Origin: an uncultured Erythrobacter sp. | GTDB lineage: Bacteria; Pseudomonadota; Alphaproteobacteria; Sphingomonadales; Sphingomonadaceae | Direction of reading: 5' to 3' | Assembly (NCBI GenBank): GCA_947258465.1 | Contig: CAMYIQ010000030.1 | Coordinates: 1-21,902, forward strand | Length of the DNA stretch: 21,902 nt | Translations under genes and position numbers: made by a program | Part shown: positions 15,334 to 21,322 of the stretch, piece by piece | Numbering within the stretch: position 1 is the stretch's first letter | Layout of the letters: each line of letters starts with the position of its first letter | Notes under the pieces: generated by a model | What the model saw: only the letters and a program-made list of their open reading frames with translations | Told to the model about the DNA's origin: nothing | The model's database searches: none

Positions 15334-15349
15334 GCGGGCCGAAGCCCGC
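15334..15349 (-). terminator. UUCG-loop hairpin after the 15361 lipoprotein gene
   Basis: GCGGGC (15334-15339) and GCCCGC (15344-15349) form a 6-bp stem; on the minus-strand RNA the loop is TTCG, an extra-stable tetraloop. It lies 11 bp past the lipoprotein stop. No T-tract follows, so it may protect the 3' end or attenuate transcription rather than fully terminate it. Confidence 0.42.
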
Positions 15350-15360
15350 CCGCCCTTCGA

Positions 15361-15657
15361 TCAGTTGCCGGTGTCTTCGGCCATGGCGTCCATCGCGGCG
15401 GCAGCCGTGTCGGCGGCATTATCGCCGGCTTCCTGGATCTGCGCCTCTTCGCTGGGCGACATGTCTTCGCGGGCCGGCGCAGTCTCATCGACATTGGCCG
15501 CAGGATCTTCGACCGGCTGTTCCTCTATGTCGGCCAGGGCTTCGTCCGCGGCGATTTCGACGGTGTCGGCTTCGGCTTCGGTCGAAGCGTCTTCGGTGCT
15601 GCCACAGGCGGCGAGCGCAACAGTGGCGGCAGCGGTCAGGGCAAGGCGGAATTTCAT
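15361..15657 (-). CDS. Small acidic lipoprotein, unknown function
   Basis: A 98-residue protein with a clear lipoprotein signal (MKFRLALTAAATVALAACG; lipobox LAAC, Cys18). The mature part is Ala/Glu/Asp-rich and low in complexity, with ADEALADIEEQPVED and, near the C-terminus, DMSPSEEAQIQEAGDNAAD, which resembles SPSEAKALDDAAE in the adjacent lipoprotein. It resembles in style, but is not clearly homologous to, the lipoprotein at 8237. GGAGAAAACCC before the ATG at 15657 is a good ribosome binding site; the longer frame back to 15816 is read through the recQ promoter region and is discarded. A UUCG hairpin follows it. It is divergent from recQ, with 118 bp between the starts. The function is unknown. 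Confidence 0.8.
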   Translation of the reverse strand: MKFRLALTAAATVALAACGSTEDASTEAEADTVEIAADEALADIEEQPVEDPAANVDETAPAREDMSPSEEAQIQEAGDNAADTAAAAMDAMAEDTGN

Positions 15658-15775
15658 GGGTTTTCTCCGAATTGGATTCGCGGTGCCGGGTAAAGCGTAA
15701 GCGCAGGCCACTCGGCAAGGGGAAAATCGCTCGACTGCGGTTGCGCGGGCGCGGCTGTCTGGCATCAGGCGGCGC

Positions 15776-17545
15776 ATGAGCGGAAATGCAGGCGTACGCC
15801 AGGCCCTTAAGGACACTTTCGGATTCGATACCTTTCGCGGGCGTCAGGAAGAGGTCGTGACGCGCGTTCTGGCCGGCGAATCGACGCTGGCGGTGATGCC
15901 GACGGGGGCCGGCAAGTCGCTCACCTACCAATTGCCTGCGGTCTTGCTGGAGGGGACGTGCGTGGTGATAAGCCCGCTGATCGCCCTGATGCACGATCAG
16001 CTCAGAAGCGCACGGGCCAACGGCATTCGCGCGGCAACGCTGACCAGCGCCGATGCCGACTGGCGCGAAACGCAGGATGCTTTCCGCGCTGGCGAACTCG
16101 ACCTGCTCTACGTCGCGCCCGAGCGAGCGAGCCAGTCGGCCTTTCGCGAATTCCTGGCGGCGTCGCCCCTGTGCCTGTTCGCGATCGACGAGGCGCATTG
16201 CGTATCCGAATGGGGGCATGATTTTCGTCCCGACTACCGCATGTTGCGGGGGCTGATGGACGCTTTCGCCGCGGTGCCGCGCCTGGCGCTGACCGCGACT
16301 GCGGATAATCAGACGCGCGCCGATGTGATGGCGCAGCTGGGCATTGCAGACGACGGGCTGGTGCTGGCCGGATTCGACCGGCCCAATATCCGCTACGCGA
16401 TTCGTCACCGCGACAATCCGGTGCGCCAACTGACCGATCTCATGGCGAATGAGCCGGGTCCCGGGATCGTTTACGCGCAAACACGGCGCAGGGTCGAAGA
16501 TCTTGCCGAAAAGCTTGCAACCGCGACCGGCAGGCCGGTCTTGCCGTATCACGCGGGGCTGGATCCCGAGGTTCGCGCGGCCAACCAAGCCGCTTTCGTC
16601 GCATCCGAAGACATGGTGATCGTTGCCACGGTCGCTTTCGGCATGGGTATCGACAAGCCGGACGTGCGCTTCGTTGCGCATGTCGGCGTACCCAAATCGA
16701 TCGAGGCTTATTATCAGGAAACGGGCCGTGCCGGGCGTGACGGCGATCCCGCGCAGGCGATCATGTTCTGGGGCGCGGGCGATTTCGCGACTGCGCGGCA
16801 GCGGCTGGCGGAGGTGGACGAGGCGCGGCGCAATGCCGAACGCGCCCGGCTTGATGCACTGGCCGGACTGGTCGAAACTGCCGAATGCCGCCGTGCGGTG
16901 CTGTTGAGGCATTTCGGCGAAGACCCGCCCTCGCGCTGCGGCAATTGTGACAATTGTCTCGAGCCCGCGAGCGTCACCGACGTTACGCAGCTTGCGCGCA
17001 AACTGCTCTCCGCGGTTTACCGGACCGGACAGAGCTTCGGCATGGGGCACTTGCAGAAGGTGCTCACCGGCAACGAAGACGAGCGTGTACGCCAACGCGG
17101 GCACGACCGGTTGAGCGTATTCGGCATCGTCGAGGGCGAGGAGGCACGCCTGCTCCAGCCGCTGTCGCGGGCCTTGCAGGCGCGCGGCGATCTTGTCGCG
17201 ACCGAACATGGCGGGCTGGCGTTGGGCGGTGCGGCCCGTGCGATCCTCAAGGGCGATAGTCCGGTGGAGATCGTGGTCCCTCCCAGGAGGGCGCGCAGAC
17301 GAAGGACCGACGCGACACCCAATCCGGTTGGGGACCCGCTGTTCGAAGCGCTGCGGGCCTTGCGCAAGGAGCTGGCCGAGGAAGCCCAGGTTCCGCCCTA
17401 TGTCGTCTTCCACGATTCCACTCTGCGCGAGATGGCTGCTGCGCGTCCCGAAACCCTGGCGCAACTGGGCCGATTGCCCGGCATTGGGGCCAAGAAACTC
17501 GAAGCATATGGAGAGCAGTTTCTGCGTGCCATCCAGAGGCATTGA
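15776..17545 (+). CDS. recQ: ATP-dependent DNA helicase RecQ
   Basis: A 589-residue 3'-5' superfamily 2 DNA helicase acting in recombination and replication-fork repair. The two helicase domains carry Walker A MPTGAGKS (41-48), the DEAH box (138-141) and the arginine-finger motif QETGRAGRDG (314-323). The zinc-binding module uses Cys371, Cys388, Cys391 and Cys394, followed by an RQC winged helix (about 400-500) and a C-terminal HRDC domain (about 520-589, with LGRLPGIGAKKLEAYG). Length and order are those of E. coli RecQ, so the gene looks complete. No strong Shine-Dalgarno is seen; the ATG at 15776 starts at the usual family N-terminus. Its TGA overlaps the TTG that opens the truncated SPFH frame downstream. 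Confidence 0.95.
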   Translation: MSGNAGVRQALKDTFGFDTFRGRQEEVVTRVLAGESTLAVMPTGAGKSLTYQLPAVLLEGTCVVISPLIALMHDQLRSARANGIRAATLTSADADWRETQDAFRAGELDLLYVAPERASQSAFREFLAASPLCLFAIDEAHCVSEWGHDFRPDYRMLRGLMDAFAAVPRLALTATADNQTRADVMAQLGIADDGLVLAGFDRPNIRYAIRHRDNPVRQLTDLMANEPGPGIVYAQTRRRVEDLAEKLATATGRPVLPYHAGLDPEVRAANQAAFVASEDMVIVATVAFGMGIDKPDVRFVAHVGVPKSIEAYYQETGRAGRDGDPAQAIMFWGAGDFATARQRLAEVDEARRNAERARLDALAGLVETAECRRAVLLRHFGEDPPSRCGNCDNCLEPASVTDVTQLARKLLSAVYRTGQSFGMGHLQKVLTGNEDERVRQRGHDRLSVFGIVEGEEARLLQPLSRALQARGDLVATEHGGLALGGAARAILKGDSPVEIVVPPRRARRRRTDATPNPVGDPLFEALRALRKELAEEAQVPPYVVFHDSTLREMAAARPETLAQLGRLPGIGAKKLEAYGEQFLRAIQRH

Positions 17546-18045
17546 CTCGGGTGTGGCGCGTGGCCGACACCGCCCAGGCGAGTTTCGATGTCGACGATTA
17601 CAAGGAGTTCGTGAACATCCAGATAGAAGCGGGTCTGCGCACCGTCGGTTCGCGCCATCCCTATGATGATTTCGAGGGCGAGAAGGTCACGCTGAGAGGC
17701 GGCGCGGATGTCATCAATCGTGAATTGCTCGAGGAACTCAACGATCGGCTCGAGGTTGCGGGTATCGTCGTCGACGAGGCCGGCCTCACGCATCTGGCCT
17801 ATGCCAGCGAAATCGCCAGCGCCATGCTCAAGCGCCAGCAGGCCGATGCGATTATTGCCGCGCGCGCCAAGATCGTGCTTGGCGCGGTGGGCATGGTGGA
17901 GGATGCGCTGACCAAACTGGCGCAGGACGATATCGTGGAACTGCACGACGAGCGCCGCGCGGCGATGGTTTCCAACCTGATGGTCGTGCTGTGCGGCGAG
18001 AAAGACGCGCATCCCGTGATCAATACGGGTTCGCTGTACCAGTAG
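17542..18045 (+). pseudogene. 5'-truncated SPFH/band-7 (stomatin-like) gene
   Basis: The frame encodes the C-terminal part of an SPFH-domain membrane protein: VWRVADTAQASFDVDDYK at its start, then a helical coiled region (SEIASAMLKRQQADAIIAARAK), AVGMVEDAL and the family-end pattern SNLMVVLCGEKDAHPVINTG. Intact relatives, from memory, are near 280-300 residues, starting with a membrane anchor and the first half of the SPFH domain; about 120 residues are missing here. The homology starts near 17551, six bases after the recQ stop. No ATG or good ribosome binding site exists at the junction, only TTG 17542 overlapping the recQ TGA. The remaining 160 codons are free of stops and frameshifts, so the loss may be recent, or a shortened soluble product may be made by coupling to recQ. 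Confidence 0.72.
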
Positions 18046-18067
18046 GCGCGGATAAGGACCCGGTCCG

Positions 18068-18259
18068 ATGACGAAAAAGGCCTTTGCCCTCAGGCTCGAC
18101 CCGGCGGTTCATGCCGCGGTAGAGCGGCTGGCGGCGAGCGAGCTGCGCAGTGCCAATGCGCAGATCGAGATGTTGCTACGCGAAGCACTGGCCAAACGCG
18201 GCATCGAAGTTCCCGTAACCAAGCCCGCCCGGCGCGGGCGCCCGAAGAAGGAGGTTTGA
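18068..18259 (+). CDS. Arc-like ribbon-helix-helix protein
   Basis: A 63-residue basic protein. The N-terminus KAFALRLDPAVHAAVERLA fits the beta-strand and first helix of a ribbon-helix-helix DNA-binding fold, followed by a second helix (SANAQIEMLLREALAK) and a basic tail with KPARRGRPKKEV. Arc/CopG-type proteins act as dimeric transcriptional regulators. Genes of this kind are, from memory, frequently placed next to SPFH genes in sphingomonads, so it is probably part of the same original operon. AAGGA lies about ten bases before the ATG. No toxin gene neighbours it, so a toxin-antitoxin label is not justified. The very next ORF starts one base after its stop. Confidence 0.8.
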   Translation: MTKKAFALRLDPAVHAAVERLAASELRSANAQIEMLLREALAKRGIEVPVTKPARRGRPKKEV

Positions 18260-18260
18260 C

Positions 18261-18329
18261 ATGAGGTCGCTTTCGTTGGTCGAGAGCAGCGATGAATTGG
18301 CATCCGAGCCCGGTAAGGTGATCCAATGA
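18261..18329 (+). CDS. 22-codon small ORF with very strong ribosome binding site
   Basis: An ATG at 18261 follows a perfect AAGGAGG (18248-18254) at 6-nt spacing, the best Shine-Dalgarno I noticed in the window. The frame gives 22 residues (M-R-S-L-S-L-V-E-S-S-D-E-L-A-S-E, then P-G-K-V-I-Q) and a TGA at 18327-18329. It begins one base after the RHH stop and overlaps the next ATG in ATGA, so it sits exactly between two genes. It has no hydrophobic segment or recognised motif. It is either a coupling/leader peptide for the membrane protein or a remnant of a longer gene. Expression is inferred. Confidence 0.5.
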   Translation: MRSLSLVESSDELASEPGKVIQ

Positions 18330-18589
18330 CCGAAAAGAGGGACGACGTCTGGTTCGAACCCAAACGGTACGGTTACGGAGCGGGCATGCCGGTGTCGTGG
18401 CAGGGCTGGGCTTTGATTATCGGCTATGTGCTTCTCATCGTTCTCGGCGTCTTGCTGGCATCGTGGGAAGAGGATGTGTGGCTTACCGTCTTCCTGATCC
18501 TCATCGTTCCGGTGACCGCGGTGCTGCTCTATATTTCCGCCATCAAGACCCGCGGCGGCTGGCGTTGGCGCTGGGGAAACGACGATTGA
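18326..18589 (+). CDS. Small two-helix membrane protein
   Basis: An 87-residue protein not assigned to a named family. It has a charged/aromatic N-terminus (EKRDDVWFEPKRYGYG), two hydrophobic segments (about residues 27-46 and 51-71) joined by the acidic turn SWEEDV, and a basic, tryptophan-rich tail (GGWRWRWGNDD). This pattern implies an inner-membrane hairpin. It has its own AAGGTG five bases upstream, and its ATG overlaps the 22-codon ORF stop. Position after the truncated SPFH and RHH genes suggests a membrane-associated role shared with that group. The stretch after its stop (18590-18650) holds only the ribosome binding site of the next gene and a short GGGG/CCCC repeat. Confidence 0.72.
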   Translation: MTEKRDDVWFEPKRYGYGAGMPVSWQGWALIIGYVLLIVLGVLLASWEEDVWLTVFLILIVPVTAVLLYISAIKTRGGWRWRWGNDD

Positions 18590-18650
18590 AGGGGCTGGCC
18601 CCGGGGCGGCGGTTATTCTGTTGTTAACCATGAGGGGCTAGGCAAGGATC

Positions 18651-19637
18651 ATGGTTTCACCCTTCGCCTCCTCCGCCTCGCGCATGCCTCGCTGGCTCTT
18701 CACCGCCGTCGCGGCCGTGGCGGTAAGCGCGATTCCGCTGGCCGCTTTGCTGGCTCAAGGCGCTTCGACGGCCAGCTTCACCATTGCCGAAACGGGCCGC
18801 GGTTATGCGTCGCTGCAAGCCGCGGTCGATGCCATTGGCGGCGGCGAGGGAACTGTGGTCATCGCCCCGGGCAATTGGCGCGAATGCGCGGTGCAACGCG
18901 AAGGCGTGGTGCATTTCCGCGCCGCACAACCGGGCAGCGCGCTGCTGGGCGGCAAGGCCTGCGAAGGAAAGGCTGCGCTGGTCCTGCGCGGCCGCGGTGC
19001 CAGCGTCGAAGGAATCGTGTTCGCCGATCTGGCCGTCGAGGATGGCAACGGGGCGGGCATCCGTCTGGAAAAAGGTCCCTTGCGCGTATCGCAAAGCTGG
19101 TTCCGCGACAGCCAACAGGGTATTTTGACGACCAATGGCGAGAACAGCGAGCTGGTGGTCGACAAATCCACATTTACGCGTTTGGGTACTTGCGAATATT
19201 CGGGCGGTTGCGCGCATTCGATCTATGCCGGCGATTACGGCCGGGTCATCGTCACCCGCAGCCGTTTCGAACAGGGCACTGGCGGGCACTATTTCAAGTC
19301 GCGCGCCGCGCACAATGTGGTCGAGGATTCAAGTTTCGACGACGCCAATGGCCATGGCACCAATTATCTGATCGATCTGCCCAATGGCGGCACGGGCAGC
19401 ATTCGCGGCAACTGGTTCGTCCAGGGGCGCGACAAGGAAAACTGGTCGGCAATGATCGCCATCGGTGCCGAAGGTGCCCATTATAGTTCCGACGGGCTGG
19501 TAATCGCGGACAATGAGGCGCGCCTGGTCCCCGGCTTGTCGCGCAGCCCGGCCTTCGTGGCCGACTGGACCGGCGATGCGCTGGCAATGCAGAACAATAC
19601 GCTGGGCTCCGGTATCCGGCGGTTGGAGCTGCGCTGA
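18651..19637 (+). CDS. Exported right-handed parallel beta-helix protein
   Basis: A 328-residue protein with an N-terminal export signal: RMPRW, then a hydrophobic stretch at about 16-35 ending in AQG-A. The rest shows the short repeating turns of a right-handed parallel beta-helix (GRGYASLQAAVDAI as the pectate-lyase-like cap, then repeated patterns such as VEGIVFADLAVEDGNGAGIRLE, SWFRDSQQGILTT, SRFEQGTGGHYFKS). This fold is typical of polysaccharide-binding or -cleaving proteins. I see no certain catalytic triad, and the substrate is unknown. AAGGAT precedes the ATG at 18651. It stands on the same strand as the upstream membrane protein but 61 bp away. The small zinc-finger gene follows after 46 bp. 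Confidence 0.75.
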   Translation: MVSPFASSASRMPRWLFTAVAAVAVSAIPLAALLAQGASTASFTIAETGRGYASLQAAVDAIGGGEGTVVIAPGNWRECAVQREGVVHFRAAQPGSALLGGKACEGKAALVLRGRGASVEGIVFADLAVEDGNGAGIRLEKGPLRVSQSWFRDSQQGILTTNGENSELVVDKSTFTRLGTCEYSGGCAHSIYAGDYGRVIVTRSRFEQGTGGHYFKSRAAHNVVEDSSFDDANGHGTNYLIDLPNGGTGSIRGNWFVQGRDKENWSAMIAIGAEGAHYSSDGLVIADNEARLVPGLSRSPAFVADWTGDALAMQNNTLGSGIRRLELR

Positions 19638-19683
19638 GGAAACATGCTGTCTTTCACCCGTTTATCGGGCGAAGGAGCAAGTA

Positions 19684-19947
19684 ATGGCAGGCGGTTGGGC
19701 CCGCGACGGGGCAGTCCAGGATCAGATCGACGATTCGGTGAATGACGCGGTCAGCGCGGCGCGTTCGCGCCTTCCGCGCGGCGAAAGTGCCGAATATTGC
19801 GATGAATGCGGAGAGCCGGTTCCGGAAAAACGCCGTGTGGCGCTGCCCGGCGTGCGGACCTGCGTCGAATGTCAGTCCGCGCGCGACGGCGCGGTGCGTC
19901 ATTCCGCCATCAATCGCCGCGGTAGCAAGGACAGCCAGTTGCGCTGA
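19684..19947 (+). CDS. DksA/TraR-type C4 zinc-finger protein
   Basis: An 87-residue protein with a four-cysteine zinc site: Cys39 and Cys42 (YCDECG) and Cys60 and Cys63 (TCVECQ), the DksA/TraR-type pattern, closest in size and layout to the short YbiI-like members. The N-terminal helix is too short to be a full DksA coiled coil, so RNA-polymerase secondary-channel activity is doubtful. The start at 19684 is supported by GAAGGAG at 19671-19677; an in-frame start at 19513 would lie inside the beta-helix gene. It is on the same strand as the neighbouring genes, 26 bp before psd. Its role is unknown. Confidence 0.82.
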   Translation: MAGGWARDGAVQDQIDDSVNDAVSAARSRLPRGESAEYCDECGEPVPEKRRVALPGVRTCVECQSARDGAVRHSAINRRGSKDSQLR

Positions 19948-19973
19948 GGCGCGATGGCGTCCACGCATCGGCC

Positions 19974-20813
19974 ATGACATCCCCCTTCATCTGGCTTCAG
20001 CATCTCCTACCTCACCATGCGGTGTCGCGCATAGCGGGCAAATTCGCCTCGAGCGAGGCTCCATGGCTGCGCGACCGGCTGATCCGCCGCTTCATCGCCG
20101 CTTATGACGTCGACATGAGCGAGGCAGCGCGCGGTGTGGGTGAATTCGAGAGCTTCAACGATTTTTTCACCCGCGAACTCAAGCCGGGTGCCCGCCCACT
20201 GGCCGACGCGAACGAATATGTCCTGAGCCCTGCCGATGGCGCGGTCAGCCAGATCGGGCGGATCGACGAAGGGCGCATCTTCCAGGCCAAGGGGCGTCAC
20301 TTCACCGCCGCGCAGCTTCTCGGCGGCGACAAGGAGGCCGCGGCACGGTTCGACGGCGGCCAATTCGCCACGATCTATCTGAGCCCGCGCGATTACCACC
20401 GCGTTCACATGCCTGCGGCCGGAACGCTGAAATCCGCAACCTACGTCCCGGGCGAGCTGTTTTCGGTGAATCAGGTGACGGCGGAGAATGTCGACGGGCT
20501 TTTCGCCCGCAACGAGCGACTCGCCTGCCTGTTCACCGGCCCGGACGGGCTTTTCGCCAGCGTCATGGTGGGGGCGATGATCGTGGCGGGGATCGAGACC
20601 GTATGGTCGGGCCTTGTCGAAACGCACAGTGTGGATCGGGTACGCGAGGCGTTCGGCGATGACCATACTTTCGCGGCTGGCGATGAGATGGGGCGCTTCA
20701 TTCTCGGATCGACCGTGGTGCTGTTGTTCGAACCGGGCAAGGTTGAATGGGATGCGCGGCTGAAGGCAGGCGCGGCCGTGCGTATGGGCCAGGCCATCGG
20801 GCAGCGGCGCTAA
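19974..20813 (+). CDS. psd: Phosphatidylserine decarboxylase, E. coli type
   Basis: A 279-residue pyruvoyl enzyme converting phosphatidylserine to phosphatidylethanolamine at the inner membrane. The proenzyme would self-cleave at the LGST motif (Ser246 becomes the pyruvoyl group). The self-cleavage triad is visible: Asp88 in SPADGAVSQ, His145 in DYHRVHMP and Ser246. The sequence follows E. coli Psd closely in its main segments (AKGRHF, YLSPRDYHRVHMP, ELFSVNQVTAENVDGLFARNERL). Alphaproteobacteria more often carry a shorter Psd of about 210-230 residues next to pssA, so this longer type is notable. The ATG at 19974 is preferred as the family-like start. It is convergent with the GNAT gene, 8 bp apart. 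No terminator is seen. Confidence 0.93.
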   Translation: MTSPFIWLQHLLPHHAVSRIAGKFASSEAPWLRDRLIRRFIAAYDVDMSEAARGVGEFESFNDFFTRELKPGARPLADANEYVLSPADGAVSQIGRIDEGRIFQAKGRHFTAAQLLGGDKEAAARFDGGQFATIYLSPRDYHRVHMPAAGTLKSATYVPGELFSVNQVTAENVDGLFARNERLACLFTGPDGLFASVMVGAMIVAGIETVWSGLVETHSVDRVREAFGDDHTFAAGDEMGRFILGSTVVLLFEPGKVEWDARLKAGAAVRMGQAIGQRR

Positions 20814-20821
20814 GGAGAAGT

Positions 20822-21322
20822 TCAGCCGAACGCGGGTGCGTAACGCACGGTCCCGCTCGGTGCATCGCCGGCCACCACAAGCCGCTGGAAGTATTCGGGG
20901 AGAGGCCCGGGATATCGCAGGGCGGGATCGTGTTCGAAACCGAAGCGCGAATAATAGGCAGGATCGCCCAGCAGGACGAGGCCCCGCGCGCCCCGCATGC
21001 GCATGTCCGCGATCGCGCGCTGCATCAGCCGCGAACCGATCCCGCGGCGCTGCAGCGATGGCAATATCGCGATCGGTCCGAGACCGTACCAACCGGGTGA
21101 GCCATCGGATATCTGCACCGGCGAAACGGCAACATGACCCACGATCCGCTCGCCATCCTCGGCCACTAAAGAGAGCGTCAGATCGCCGTCCGATCTGAGC
21201 CGTTCGATGATGCGCACTTCGCTGCCGTCGCTATGCGGCGTATCTGCAAACGCCGCCTGTGTGACCACGCCGATCGCCGCATGGTCGCGCGGTTCCTCGG
21301 GGCGGATCGCGATGGCGGTCAT
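20822..21322 (-). CDS. GNAT-family N-acetyltransferase
   Basis: A 166-residue GCN5-type acetyltransferase, likely transferring acetyl from acetyl-CoA to a small molecule or amine. Motif A, which binds acetyl-CoA, is clear: LGPIAILPSLQRRGIGSRLMQRAI (pattern Q-R-R-G-I-G), followed by GARGLVLLGDPAYYSRFGFEHD, the usual motif B/C region of YhbS-like enzymes. The substrate is not readable. Its ATG overlaps the ribA stop by four bases (ATGA), so translation is probably coupled and the two genes share an operon. It ends 8 bp from the psd stop on the opposite strand. The start fits the family, beginning MTAIAIRPEEPRDHAAI. Confidence 0.88.
   Translation of the reverse strand: MTAIAIRPEEPRDHAAIGVVTQAAFADTPHSDGSEVRIIERLRSDGDLTLSLVAEDGERIVGHVAVSPVQISDGSPGWYGLGPIAILPSLQRRGIGSRLMQRAIADMRMRGARGLVLLGDPAYYSRFGFEHDPALRYPGPLPEYFQRLVVAGDAPSGTVRYAPAFG

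Noticed and set aside
15485..17542. A 685-codon minus-strand open frame across recQ
   Set aside because: RecQ on the other strand has every helicase, zinc and HRDC motif; the antisense frame shows only composition effects.
17461..17545. Programmed frameshift fusing RecQ to the SPFH part
   Set aside because: No slippery heptamer or pseudoknot is evident at the recQ stop, and RecQ ends with a normal HRDC C-terminus. A deletion junction is simpler.
18068..18259. Antitoxin of a toxin-antitoxin pair
   Set aside because: The fold fits an RHH antitoxin, but no toxin-like gene adjoins; the partner genes are an SPFH remnant, a 22-codon ORF and a two-helix membrane protein.
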